Source: Ruminococcus sp. AM36-2AA (GTDB taxonomy: Bacteria; Bacillota; Clostridia; Lachnospirales; Lachnospiraceae). Taken from it: 64,000 nt of DNA. Made by a program: the position numbers and the translations under genes. The stretch covers positions 1 to 64,000 of the forward strand of contig NZ_QTYB01000012.1 of the NCBI RefSeq assembly GCF_003461955.1, given 5' to 3'. Numbering within the stretch: position 1 is the stretch's first letter; every line of letters starts with the position of its first letter. Below the pieces are notes generated by a model. It ran no database searches and was not told where the DNA came from. It saw only the letters and a program-made list of their open reading frames with translations. Below, piece by piece: positions 9,307 through 18,259 of the stretch.

Positions 9307-10596
9307 ATGAAGAAAAAATTACTCGCAGTATTAATGACAGGCATTATGGCAATGTCTTTCGCTGCAACAACTACAGCAGTATATGCAAAAGGTGACGATG
9401 ACAATACACTGACCGTATGGGCATGGGACCAGAACTTTAACATCAAGGCTATGAACATTGCAGGTGAGCAGTATGCAAAGGATCATGAAGGATTTAAAGT
9501 AGATGTAGTTGAGACATCTTCCGATGACTGCCAGACGAAACTTACAACAGCTGCAAACGCCGGAGATTACAGCACACTTCCGGACATCGTTCTGATGCAG
9601 GACAACAGCTACCAGAAATATCTGAAGAGCTATCCGGACGCTTTCACAGATCTGAAAGACATGGACATCAACTGGGATGATTTTGGAAAACTGAAACAGT
9701 CCTACTCCATGGTAGATGATACACATTACGGTGTTCCATTTGATAATGGTGCAACAATCGCCTGCTACCGTACCGATATCCTGGAAGAGGCAGGATACAC
9801 CATCGATGACCTTACAGATATCACATGGAGTAAATTCGAGGAGATCGGTAAAGATGTTCATGAGAAAACCGGTAAATACCTCCTTACAAGTGAGGCAACA
9901 GGCGGCGATACTCTGATGATGATGATCCAGTCCTGTGGAGCAAACTTCGTAAATGAGGATGGAGAAGCTTACATTGTAGGAAATGATGTAGCTGAGAAAT
10001 GTGTAGATCTTTATGTAGACCTTGTAAAGAACGATGTTGTTAAATTAGTAAACAACTGGGATGAGTACATCTCCACAATCACAAGCGGTGAGGCAGCAGG
10101 TATCGTTAACGGTAACTGGATCACAGCTACACTGATGGGAACAGAGGATCAGAAGGGTCTGTGGCAGATCACAACAATGCCGAAAGTTGACGGTGTTGAC
10201 ACAGCTACAAACTATGCGAACAACGGTGGTTCTTCCTGGTATATCACATCCAACTGCAAGAACGTAGAGCTTGCTGAGGACTTCCTTGCAAGCACATTTG
10301 GTTCCAGTACAGATTTCTATGATGCGATCCTTCCGGAAACAGGAGCAATCTCCTGCTACCTGCCAGCTGGTGAGTCTGACGTTTACAACGAGCCAAGCGA
10401 GTTCTTCAACAACCAGCCAATCTTCTCAACAATTGTAGAGTACTCTTCACACATTCCGGAATTCACAAAGACTCCGTATCACTATGAGGCAAGAGAGTGC
10501 ATCAACACAGCAGTTGTTAATATCGTAAACGGCGCAGACAAAGAGTCTGCACTTCAGGAAGCACAGGATACACTGGCATTCAAGATGACAGAGTAA
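9307..10596 (+). CDS. CUT1 sugar ABC transporter, substrate-binding protein
   Basis: A 429-residue extracellular binding protein of the MalE-like type (SBP family 1) with a Sec signal peptide (KKK, hydrophobic core, then AVYA before KGDDD). Residues such as TVWAWDQNFN, YGVPFDNGATIACYRTDIL and GIVNGNWI follow the family pattern. Unlike most Gram-positive binding proteins it shows no lipobox Cys near the cleavage site, so how it stays at the cell surface is unclear. Two permease genes follow; the ATPase is not in the window and is probably a shared MsmK-type protein. The ligand is inferred from the neighbours to be lacto-N-biose or galacto-N-biose. Confidence 0.92.
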   Translation: MKKKLLAVLMTGIMAMSFAATTTAVYAKGDDDNTLTVWAWDQNFNIKAMNIAGEQYAKDHEGFKVDVVETSSDDCQTKLTTAANAGDYSTLPDIVLMQDNSYQKYLKSYPDAFTDLKDMDINWDDFGKLKQSYSMVDDTHYGVPFDNGATIACYRTDILEEAGYTIDDLTDITWSKFEEIGKDVHEKTGKYLLTSEATGGDTLMMMIQSCGANFVNEDGEAYIVGNDVAEKCVDLYVDLVKNDVVKLVNNWDEYISTITSGEAAGIVNGNWITATLMGTEDQKGLWQITTMPKVDGVDTATNYANNGGSSWYITSNCKNVELAEDFLASTFGSSTDFYDAILPETGAISCYLPAGESDVYNEPSEFFNNQPIFSTIVEYSSHIPEFTKTPYHYEARECINTAVVNIVNGADKESALQEAQDTLAFKMTE

Positions 10597-10638
10597 GATC
10601 TGAAAGCTGCATTCTGAAATGAATAAGTAAATACGAAG

Positions 10639-10662
10639 CAGGGGACTGCATGCAGTCCCCTG
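10639..10662. promoter_or_regulatory. Perfect 24-bp palindrome between binding-protein and permease genes
   Basis: The 24 bases are fully self-complementary (GGGGACTGCA then TGCAGTCCCC, with CA and TG at the ends). In RNA it would form a stable hairpin in the 107-bp gap. Such hairpins often protect the binding-protein message or terminate part of the transcripts, giving excess binding protein over permease. Only TGTCTT follows, so it is not a strong terminator. Confidence 0.6.
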
Positions 10663-10703
10663 TCTTATGTAAAGGCTTAAGAGGTTTGAAAGGAGGAGTT
10701 CCT

Positions 10704-11603
10704 GTGAATTCCAAAAAAAGTGGCATGTCTCTGGTAGCGAAACAGAGAGCGGCAGGCTGGATCTTTCTGGCACCTGCAACCATCATGATCGCTGTCATGA
10801 GTTTTTATCCGATGATCCGTGCATTTATCATTTCTTTACAGACAGGTGCCGGAGCAAACATGAGGTTTGCGGACCCGATCTTCAGTAACTACAAACGTAT
10901 CATGATGGATAAAGTATTTCAGCAGTCCATCGTCAACACATTTTTATATCTTATTATTCAGGTACCGATCATGCTGATCCTTGCGATCCTGCTTGCACAG
11001 CTTCTGAATAACAAAGATCTGAAATTCAAAGGATTTTTCCGTACATGTGTATTCCTTCCATGTGCGACATCTCTGGTATCTTATTCTCTGATCTTCCGTT
11101 CCATGTTTGCAACAGACGGTCTGATCAACAGTATCCTGATCAAGCTTGGAATTTTAACAACCGGTTATAATTTCCTGGGTAACTCCACAAGTGCAAAGAT
11201 TGTAATCATCATCGCGCTGATCTGGAGATGGACAGGATATAACATGGTATTCTATCTGGCAGGTCTTCAGAATATCGAATATTCCGTATACGAGGCAGCA
11301 AAGATCGATGGTGCCAACGGATGGAAGACTTTCTGGAAAATTACCGTACCACTTCTGAAACCGACAATTATCATGACATTTATCATGTCAATCAATGGTA
11401 CACTGCAGTTGTTCGACGAGTCTGTCAACCTGACAAAAGGTGGCCCGGCGAACACTACCATCACAATGTCCCATTATGTTTATAATACATGCTTTATCAA
11501 TGTGCCAAACTTCGGATATGCGGCAGCAATGTCATTTATCATATTTATCATGGTAGCGATCCTGGCATTTATCAACTTGAAAGTAGGTGATACACGTGAC
11601 TGA
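10704..11603 (+). CDS. CUT1 sugar ABC transporter, permease 1 (MalF-like)
   Basis: A 299-residue membrane permease with about six helices. The EAA loop that docks to the ATPase is visible as YEAAKIDGANGWKTFWKITVPLL near residues 195-220. The GTG at 10704 is taken as start because AGGAGG lies seven bases before it; the longer in-frame version starts inside the palindrome at 10639-10662. It overlaps the second permease gene at its 3' end, showing tight co-translation. Together with the binding protein at 9307 it forms the importer for the adjacent GH112/GH42 pathway. Confidence 0.92.
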   Translation: MNSKKSGMSLVAKQRAAGWIFLAPATIMIAVMSFYPMIRAFIISLQTGAGANMRFADPIFSNYKRIMMDKVFQQSIVNTFLYLIIQVPIMLILAILLAQLLNNKDLKFKGFFRTCVFLPCATSLVSYSLIFRSMFATDGLINSILIKLGILTTGYNFLGNSTSAKIVIIIALIWRWTGYNMVFYLAGLQNIEYSVYEAAKIDGANGWKTFWKITVPLLKPTIIMTFIMSINGTLQLFDESVNLTKGGPANTTITMSHYVYNTCFINVPNFGYAAAMSFIIFIMVAILAFINLKVGDTRD

Positions 11604-12426
11604 GAAAAAGAACAAATCCGCGATCCAGAGAAGATTGATCCCTACCTATATTTTTCTGATCATCGTATCATTTATCTCTGTATTTCCACTGTACTGGATG
11701 ATCTCCGCAGCAACTAATACAACTACTGATGTATCCAGAGGCCGGATTCTTCCAGGTACATATTTTATGGAAAACTTTAAGAACCTGACTGCACAGCAGC
11801 CGCTGTGGAGAGCACTTGGAAACTCTCTGTTTTATGCGGTCCTTACTACTGTACTCTGCCTTCTGATCTGCTCCATCGCAGGTTATGGATTTGAAGTATA
11901 TCATGACAGATGGAAAGACAGACTGTTTTCCATCCTGCTTCTTGCCATGATGGTTCCACAGGTTGCAACAATGGTTCCTTTATTTAAGATGTTCTCCAAA
12001 GCAGGACTCTTAAATACAGCGGTAGGTTTTATCCTTCCGATCCTTTCTACACCATTCATGATCATGATGTTCCGTCAGAATGCAAGAGCATTCCCGATCG
12101 ACATTATTGAGGCAGCACGTATTGATGGGTTAAGCGAGGTAAGGATCTTCTTCCAGATGTTTATCCCGACAATGAAATCTACCTATGCGGCAGCAGCAGT
12201 TATCACATTCATGAATGCATGGAATGCTTATCTGTGGCCGAAGGTAATCATGACAGACAACAAGGCGTTGACTATGCCGATGCTGATCGCCAATTTGATC
12301 ACCGGATATGTGACAGATTACGGTATGCTGATGTGCGGCGTATTATTCTGTTCTATTCCGACTATGATCGTATTCTTCGTATTACAGAAACAGTTCGCAG
12401 AAGGTATTACCGGAGCTGTTAAATAA
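11596..12426 (+). CDS. CUT1 sugar ABC transporter, permease 2 (MalG-like)
   Basis: A 276-residue permease of the MalG type. The EAA motif reads IEAARIDGLSEVRIFFQMFIPTM around residues 170-190. Starts are possible at GTG 11587 or GTG 11596. AGGTGA lies six bases before 11596, so that is chosen; both overlap the end of the first permease. The gene ends 12 bases before a long terminator hairpin, which closes the importer operon ahead of the GH42 gene. Confidence 0.92.
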   Translation: MTEKKNKSAIQRRLIPTYIFLIIVSFISVFPLYWMISAATNTTTDVSRGRILPGTYFMENFKNLTAQQPLWRALGNSLFYAVLTTVLCLLICSIAGYGFEVYHDRWKDRLFSILLLAMMVPQVATMVPLFKMFSKAGLLNTAVGFILPILSTPFMIMMFRQNARAFPIDIIEAARIDGLSEVRIFFQMFIPTMKSTYAAAAVITFMNAWNAYLWPKVIMTDNKALTMPMLIANLITGYVTDYGMLMCGVLFCSIPTMIVFFVLQKQFAEGITGAVK

Positions 12427-12437
12427 GATTCAAATTT

Positions 12438-12507
12438 AAAAGGATGCTGTCGAAAGCTGTAGGTGTATTGTATAATATGCTTCAAGTGGATCACACAGCA
12501 TCCTTTT
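12438..12507 (+). terminator. Terminator after the importer operon
   Basis: AAAAGGATGCTGT (12438-12450) pairs with ACAGCATCCTTTTT (ending 12507). The loop is unusually long, about 44 bases, and contains TATAAT-like sequence, so partial read-through or an internal promoter feeding the GH42 gene is possible. Confidence 0.65.
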
Positions 12508-12547
12508 TATAAAGTGTCATAATAAAAAATATAAGGAGAAAGAAAAA

Positions 12548-14572
12548 ATGGCAAAGCAGATCAGATATGACCATTTCCTGCACGGTGGCGATTACAACCC
12601 GGAGCAGTGGCTGGACAGACCGGACATTCTGAAAAAAGATATCGAATATTTTAAGAAAGCACATATCAACACGGTTTCCATGGGGATGTTTTCCTGGGCT
12701 GTACTGGAGCCGGAAGAAGGGAAATATAACTTTGACTGGCTGGAAGCGGTAATTAACAATCTGTATAAAGAAGGCATTTATACGATCCTTTCCACACCAT
12801 CCGGAGCCAGACCGAAATGGATGGCAGATAAATACGAGGAAGTTCTCCGTATGGACCCGGATCGGACAAGAAGATTTTTCGGTGGAAGACATAACCACTG
12901 TTATACTTCTCCTGTATACCGTGAAAAGATTTTTAATATCAATAAGAAGCTTTCCGAACGCTTCGGAAAACATCCGGCAGTGATCCTGTGGCATATTTCC
13001 AATGAATACGGCGGGGAATGTCACTGTCCTCTGTGCCAGGAAAAATTCCGGGAATGGCTGAAAGAGAAATATGGAACCATTGAGAATCTGAATTCCAGAT
13101 GGTGCACAACCTTCTGGAGCCATACCTACAACAGCTTTGACCAGATCGAAAGTCCGTCACCAAAAGGAGAAAATGCGCTTCATGCACTGACTCTGGACTG
13201 GAAACGTTTTGTTACAGACAGAACTGTAGATTTCATGAAACATGAGATTTCTGCGATCCGCGCAGGCGGGTCAGATCTTCCGGCAACCGCCAATCTGATG
13301 TACGACTACGACGGACTTGACTATAAAAAGTTTAAGGATGTTATGGATATCGCTTCTTGGGATAATTACCCAAGCTGGCATAAAAAAGACAACTATACCA
13401 CAGCAGTGGATGGAGCCTTGCAGCACGACCTTATGAGGAGTATCAAAAAAGCACCGTTCCTTCTGATGGAATCCTGTCCTTCTGCAACCAACTGGAAGCC
13501 GATCAATAAGCTGAAAAAACCGGGAATGCATCTGGCTGCTTCCCTGCAGGCAGTCGCCCATGGTTCCGACAGTGTCCTGTATTTCCAGCTCCGCCAGAGT
13601 CAGGGTGCCTCCGAGAAATTCCACGGTGCGGTGATCGATCACTATGGCGGTGATGATACCAGAGTTTTTCGTGAAGTGACAGAGGTAGGAAAAGTTCTGG
13701 AACAGATCCAGGAAACTGTGGGAAGTGTAACGAAGTCTCCGGTGGCTGTTCTTTATGACCGTGAAAATGACTGGGCGCTGAAAGATGCCCAGGGACCTCG
13801 AAATGAAGATATGCATTACCAGGAAAACGTACAGAAACAATATCGTGCACTTCGAAGAAAAGGTTATAATACCGATATTATCAGTATGGAACATGACCTG
13901 TCTGATTATAAGCTGGTAACAGTACCGATGGCCTATATGTTCTATCACGGATACGCCGAAAAGCTTCGTACCTTTGCTGAAAATGGAGGTACACTGGTAA
14001 TTTCCTACTGGTCCGGACTTGTAGATGAGACGGATAAATGTTATCTTGGGGGAACGCCTCACGGTCTCATGGAAACAGCAGGCATCCGTGCAGAAGAAAT
14101 CGATGCGCTTTATGACTGGGAAGAAAATACCGGTATTCCGGAAACCGGAAATCACCTCAAACTTACAGAAAGCTATACCTGCAAAAATCTCTGTGAGCTA
14201 GCAAAAGTTTCCGATGCGGAAGTGCTGATGCGTTACGGAAAAGATTTTTATCAGGGCTATCCGGTGCTGACTCACAAAAAATATGGAAAAGGCCATGTTT
14301 ACTATGTGGCAGCCGATATGGAAGCAGCCTTTTATGAGGACTTCCTGGGACGAGCAGCAGAAGAAGCCGGTGTGGAGATGCCGCTTACGTTTATACCGGA
14401 AGGAGTTTCTGTGACAACCAGGGAAAATGAAGATACGGAATATCTGTTTATCCAGAATTTCGGGGAGAAAACGGAAACAGTTTCTGTTCCGGAAGGTTAC
14501 GAAGTCCTTTATGGATCGGACAGTGAAATTATGGCCCCGCTTACTACAAGAATCTTAAAGGGGAAAAAATAA
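12548..14572 (+). CDS. GH42 beta-galactosidase
   Basis: A 674-residue cytoplasmic GH42 enzyme, full family length. The acid/base Glu lies in WHISNEYGGE (about residue 153) and the nucleophile Glu in LLMESCPS (about residue 308). The zinc-cluster cysteines of the family are present in HNHCYTS and CHCPLC. There is no signal peptide, so it acts on imported sugar. It sits between the importer and the NahK/GH112 pair, which suggests release of galactose from beta-1,3- or beta-1,4-linked galactosides entering by the same transporter, in parallel with phosphorolysis. Start chosen on AAGGAGAAAG upstream. Confidence 0.95.
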   Translation: MAKQIRYDHFLHGGDYNPEQWLDRPDILKKDIEYFKKAHINTVSMGMFSWAVLEPEEGKYNFDWLEAVINNLYKEGIYTILSTPSGARPKWMADKYEEVLRMDPDRTRRFFGGRHNHCYTSPVYREKIFNINKKLSERFGKHPAVILWHISNEYGGECHCPLCQEKFREWLKEKYGTIENLNSRWCTTFWSHTYNSFDQIESPSPKGENALHALTLDWKRFVTDRTVDFMKHEISAIRAGGSDLPATANLMYDYDGLDYKKFKDVMDIASWDNYPSWHKKDNYTTAVDGALQHDLMRSIKKAPFLLMESCPSATNWKPINKLKKPGMHLAASLQAVAHGSDSVLYFQLRQSQGASEKFHGAVIDHYGGDDTRVFREVTEVGKVLEQIQETVGSVTKSPVAVLYDRENDWALKDAQGPRNEDMHYQENVQKQYRALRRKGYNTDIISMEHDLSDYKLVTVPMAYMFYHGYAEKLRTFAENGGTLVISYWSGLVDETDKCYLGGTPHGLMETAGIRAEEIDALYDWEENTGIPETGNHLKLTESYTCKNLCELAKVSDAEVLMRYGKDFYQGYPVLTHKKYGKGHVYYVAADMEAAFYEDFLGRAAEEAGVEMPLTFIPEGVSVTTRENEDTEYLFIQNFGEKTETVSVPEGYEVLYGSDSEIMAPLTTRILKGKK

Positions 14573-14649
14573 TCACAGCAAAAAAGTATAAAGCATATCT
14601 GCTTTCGGACGGTATGCTTTTTACTGCTGTCTGGGAAAGAGAAGGTAAG

Positions 14650-15765
14650 ATGACAAAGATACAAAAAGAAGAGATAAAAAAAATCGCGGATCAGTTTGCA
14701 TTTACCGGGGAACTGATTTCCTGCGCCCCCTGCGGAAGCGGGCATATCAATAGAACCTACATGCTGAGATACCGGATCGGAGAAATGGGCTCCATCAAGG
14801 TGATCCTCCAGAAGATCAACAGGGAGATCTTTCAGAAACCGGAAGAGCTTATGGAAAATATCGCAGGAGTCACCGGACATCTGAAAAAGAAGGTCATTGA
14901 GAAGGGTGGAGATCTGGAACGGGAAGTTCTGAATCTGATTCCCACAAAAGAGGGAAAAGCATATCTGACAGATGAGAACGGAGAGTGCTGGAGAGCCTAT
15001 ATTTTTATTACAGATGCGGTAAGCTATGATCTGGTGGAAAAACCGGAGGATTTTTACGAAAGTGCTGTTGCATTTGGAAAATTTCAGGAAATGCTGGCTG
15101 ATTATCCGGCAGAGACTCTGCATGAAACCATAAAGGATTTCCATGATACAAAAAAGCGTTTTCAGGCGCTGAAAGATGCCGTGGAAAAGGACTGCTGTCA
15201 CCGTGCCGCATCGGTAAAAGAAGAAATTGCGTTTGCACTGCAGCATGAAGATCTGGCTGGAATATTTGGAAAACTTCTGGAAAATGGGGAAGTTCCACTT
15301 CGGGTAACCCATAACGATACAAAACTGAATAATATCATGATCGATCTGGAAACGGGAAAGGGAATCTGTGTGGTCGATCTGGATACTGTAATGCCAGGAC
15401 TGGCCATGAATGATTTTGGTGATGCGATCCGGTTCGGAGCCAGCACTGCGCTGGAAGATGAGAAAGATTTAAGTAAAGTCTCCTGTGACATGGAGCTCTA
15501 CGAGATTTACGTGAAAGGTTTTCTGGAAAGTTGTGGAGACAAGTTAAACGCCAGGGAGATCGAGATGCTTCCTATGGGCGCCAAGGTGATGACCTATGAA
15601 TGTGGCATCCGTTTTCTTACTGACTATCTGGAAGGAGATCATTATTTTAAAATCGACCGTGAAGACCATAATCTGGACCGCTGTCGTACACAGTTTAAGC
15701 TGGTGGCAGATATGGAGCAGAAATGGGAGCAGATGCAGGCAATCGTAAAAAAATATCAGAAATAA
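14650..15765 (+). CDS. nahK: N-acetylhexosamine 1-kinase (NahK/LnpB-like)
   Basis: A 371-residue kinase of the APH/choline-kinase fold. The N-terminal loop has CGSGHINRTY, the catalytic loop reads THNDTKLNN (about residues 219-227), and the metal-binding Asp follows in VVDLDTVMPG. Neighbouring a GH112 phosphorylase, this is the combination known from bifidobacteria, in which NahK phosphorylates the GlcNAc or GalNAc released by phosphorolysis at its anomeric OH. The ATG at 14650 follows AGAAGGTAAG; a longer in-frame version lacks a site. It ends 35 bp before the phosphorylase gene. The uridylyltransferase and epimerase of the pathway are not in the window. Confidence 0.87.
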   Translation: MTKIQKEEIKKIADQFAFTGELISCAPCGSGHINRTYMLRYRIGEMGSIKVILQKINREIFQKPEELMENIAGVTGHLKKKVIEKGGDLEREVLNLIPTKEGKAYLTDENGECWRAYIFITDAVSYDLVEKPEDFYESAVAFGKFQEMLADYPAETLHETIKDFHDTKKRFQALKDAVEKDCCHRAASVKEEIAFALQHEDLAGIFGKLLENGEVPLRVTHNDTKLNNIMIDLETGKGICVVDLDTVMPGLAMNDFGDAIRFGASTALEDEKDLSKVSCDMELYEIYVKGFLESCGDKLNAREIEMLPMGAKVMTYECGIRFLTDYLEGDHYFKIDREDHNLDRCRTQFKLVADMEQKWEQMQAIVKKYQK

Positions 15766-15799
15766 AAAACAGGGGATTTTTACAATGGAGGTAAAGATA

Positions 15800-17962
15800 A
15801 TGAGCGAGACAAAAGGAAGAGTGACCATCCCGACAGATCTGGATGTGATTCCGGAGACACTGAAAATGCTGGATGAGTGGGGTGCAGATGCCATCCGTGA
15901 CTGTGACGGAACAGAATTTCCGGCAGAGCTGAAAAATACAGGGGCCAAGATATATGCTACCTATTATACTACCAGAAAGGATAATGCCTGGGCGAAGGCA
16001 CATCCGGAAGAGATCCAGCAGATGTATATCATGACATCTTTTCACACGGCAGTTTCTGATACTCTGGAGATACACCTGATGGACCATCTGTATCCGGATA
16101 TGCTTGCTGTCAATACCAGAGATGATATTAAAAGATGGTGGGAAGTTATGGACCGTACCACAGGAGAGGCTGTCGGTACAGAAGAATGGTCCTATGATGA
16201 AAAATCCGGAAATGTGGTGATCCGTCCGGCAAAAGAGTTTCATGAGTATACGGTAAGTTTTCTTGCATATATCATGTGGGACCCGGTACATATGTACAAT
16301 GCTGTTGTCAATGACTGGAAGGATGTAGAGCCTCAGATCACCTTTGATGTGCGCCAGCCTGCAACACGGGCACATTCCCTGGAACGTCTCCGCAGATTTC
16401 TGGATTCGCATGATTATGTGAACGTGGTACGATTTACCACATTTTTTCATCAGTTTACGCTGATCTTTGACGAGATGGCAAGAGAAAAATATGTGGACTG
16501 GTTTGGATATTCTGCCTCAGTGAGCCCTTATATTCTGGAACAGTTTGAGCGGGAAGTAGGCTATAAATTCCGTCCGGAGTTTATCATTGACCAGGGGTAT
16601 ATGAATAATACCTACCGTATCCCGTCAAAGGAATTTAAAGATTTCCAGGCTTTTCAGAGAAGAGAAGTGGCAAAGCTTGCAAAGGAAATGGTAGATATTG
16701 TCCATGAGTATGGAAAAGAAGCCATGATGTTCATGGGCGATCACTGGATCGGCATGGAGCCTTTTATGGATGAGTTTGCTTCCATCGGACTGGATGCAGT
16801 AGTGGGAAGTGTTGGAAACGGAGCAACCTTACGTCTGTTCAGCGATATCAAACATGTAAAATATACAGAAGGAAGATTTCTTCCATACTTTTTCCCGGAT
16901 ACCTTCCATGAAGGCGGAGATCCGGTAAAAGAGGCAAAAGTAAACTGGGTAACTGCAAGAAGAGCTATCCTTCGAAGCCCGATCCAGAGAATCGGCTATG
17001 GCGGCTATCTGAAGCTGGCTCTGGAATTTCCGGATTTCGTACAGTATATCAAAGAAGTATGCCAGGAATTTCGTGTGCTCTATGACAATATCCAGGGAAC
17101 CACGCCATACTGCGTAAAACGTGTGGCAGTTTTAAACTGCTGGGGAAAAATGCGCTCCTGGGGCAACCATATGGTACATCATGCTATCTATTACAAACAG
17201 AATTATTCTTATTTTGGAATCATCGAGGCATTAAGCGGTGCGCCGTTTGATGTTTCCTTTATCAGTTTCGATGATATTCGTGAAAATAAAGATCTTCTTA
17301 ATGATTTTGACGTGATCATCAATGTAGGTGATGCGGACACTGCACAGTCCGGCGGCGAGAACTGGGCAAATCCGGAAATCCTTACAGCAGTGCGGAAATT
17401 TGTCTACAATGGCGGCGGTTTTATCGGCGTTGGTGAGCCGGCAGCCCACCAGTGGCAGGGAAAATTCTTTCAGCTGGATGATATCCTGGGAGTAGAGGAA
17501 GAAAGAGGATTTAATCTCAATACAGACAAATACAACTGGGAAGAACACAGAGATCATTTTATTCTGGAAGATACAGACGGAACCGTAGATTTCGGCGAGG
17601 GCAAAAAGAATATCTTTGCACTGCCGGATACGAAGATCCTGATCCAGAAAGACCAGGAAGTCCAGATGGCGGTAAAAACCTTCGGAAAGGGTCGTGGCGT
17701 TTATATCAGCGGGCTGCCTTACAGCTTTAAAAACAGTCGTATTCTGTACAGATCCGTGCTCTGGTCTGCGGCAGCAGAGGATGAACTTCACCGCTGGTTC
17801 TCGTCTAATTATAATGTGGAAGTTCATGCCTATGTGAAAAACGGAAAGTATTGTGTGGTAAATAACACCTATGAACCACAGGATACAACTGTTTATACAG
17901 GGGACGGAAAGAGCTTTGAAATTCATCTCTCTGCCAATGAGATCCGCTGGTATCAGATCTGA
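15800..17962 (+). CDS. lnpA: GH112 1,3-beta-galactosyl-N-acetylhexosamine phosphorylase
   Basis: A 720-residue GH112 enzyme, normal length for the family. It splits galacto-N-biose or lacto-N-biose with phosphate into galactose 1-phosphate and GalNAc or GlcNAc. It starts with the typical GRVTIPTDLDVIPET and has RDCDGTEFP, FDVRQPATRAHSLERLRRF and GDHWIGMEPF in the catalytic barrel, then a glutamine-amidotransferase-like middle domain (VIINVGDADTAQSGGENW) and a beta C-terminal domain. The ATG at 15800 is preferred over 15785, since GGAGG at 15787-15791 lies between them. It has no signal peptide. It defines this locus as one for mucin or milk-oligosaccharide disaccharides. Confidence 0.95.
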   Translation: MSETKGRVTIPTDLDVIPETLKMLDEWGADAIRDCDGTEFPAELKNTGAKIYATYYTTRKDNAWAKAHPEEIQQMYIMTSFHTAVSDTLEIHLMDHLYPDMLAVNTRDDIKRWWEVMDRTTGEAVGTEEWSYDEKSGNVVIRPAKEFHEYTVSFLAYIMWDPVHMYNAVVNDWKDVEPQITFDVRQPATRAHSLERLRRFLDSHDYVNVVRFTTFFHQFTLIFDEMAREKYVDWFGYSASVSPYILEQFEREVGYKFRPEFIIDQGYMNNTYRIPSKEFKDFQAFQRREVAKLAKEMVDIVHEYGKEAMMFMGDHWIGMEPFMDEFASIGLDAVVGSVGNGATLRLFSDIKHVKYTEGRFLPYFFPDTFHEGGDPVKEAKVNWVTARRAILRSPIQRIGYGGYLKLALEFPDFVQYIKEVCQEFRVLYDNIQGTTPYCVKRVAVLNCWGKMRSWGNHMVHHAIYYKQNYSYFGIIEALSGAPFDVSFISFDDIRENKDLLNDFDVIINVGDADTAQSGGENWANPEILTAVRKFVYNGGGFIGVGEPAAHQWQGKFFQLDDILGVEEERGFNLNTDKYNWEEHRDHFILEDTDGTVDFGEGKKNIFALPDTKILIQKDQEVQMAVKTFGKGRGVYISGLPYSFKNSRILYRSVLWSAAAEDELHRWFSSNYNVEVHAYVKNGKYCVVNNTYEPQDTTVYTGDGKSFEIHLSANEIRWYQI

Positions 17963-17994
17963 CAGATGTTTTGCAAAACTCTGTAAGAGAGCTG

Positions 17995-18024
17995 TTGACA
18001 GGCATTTATAATTGAGTGTATAAT
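17995..18024 (+). promoter_or_regulatory. Near-consensus promoter of the riboswitch transcript
   Basis: TTGACA at 17995-18000 and TATAAT at 18019-18024 are 18 bp apart. The predicted start, about 18031, is just before the riboswitch aptamer. Confidence 0.8.
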
Positions 18025-18040
18025 AGTACAGATTTGAAAG

Positions 18041-18118
18041 AGAATATATGGGCAAAGCAGTTGAAAAGCTGTGACGCAAAGCTAAAGGGCCTTTAAAATG
18101 GCAGCCAGCTGCAGAGAA
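18041..18118 (+). promoter_or_regulatory. c-di-GMP-I (GEMM-I class) riboswitch aptamer
   Basis: The order of conserved blocks matches the GEMM-I aptamer: GGGCAAAGC, a short hairpin with a GAAA-type loop (CAGTTGAAAAGCTG), then TGACGCAAAGC, a second stem beginning AAAGGGCC and a closing GGCAGCCAGCTGC. The class binds cyclic di-GMP, with a variant binding cGAMP; I cannot separate the two by eye. It lies between a near-consensus promoter and an intrinsic terminator, so it would control transcription of the hybrid sensor gene at 18260. Confidence 0.85.
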
Positions 18119-18122
18119 TAGA

Positions 18123-18170
18123 AACAGGGAACGGTATAGTTGCATGTCTATAGCCTGACCCTGTTTTTTT
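18123..18170 (+). terminator. Expression-platform terminator of the riboswitch
   Basis: AACAGGG (18123-18129) pairs with CCCTGTT (18159-18165), with an inner TATAG/CTATA stem, and is followed by a run of T. It lies five bases beyond the aptamer. Confidence 0.8.
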
Positions 18171-18259
18171 GTTGGAAGAACAGATAAAATGCATTGCGGT
18201 TTCCTGCGCGTTACAGGGATTTTCCAAAAGCTGCAAATGGTGAAATATGGAGTGAACAG

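Noticed and set aside
15766..15790. Similar AAAAAxCAGGGGATTTTTxCAATRTGG stretches before the GH112 gene and at 24970 before the PNP gene
   Set aside because: Short A/T-rich similarity without further context; could be chance or ordinary leader sequence.
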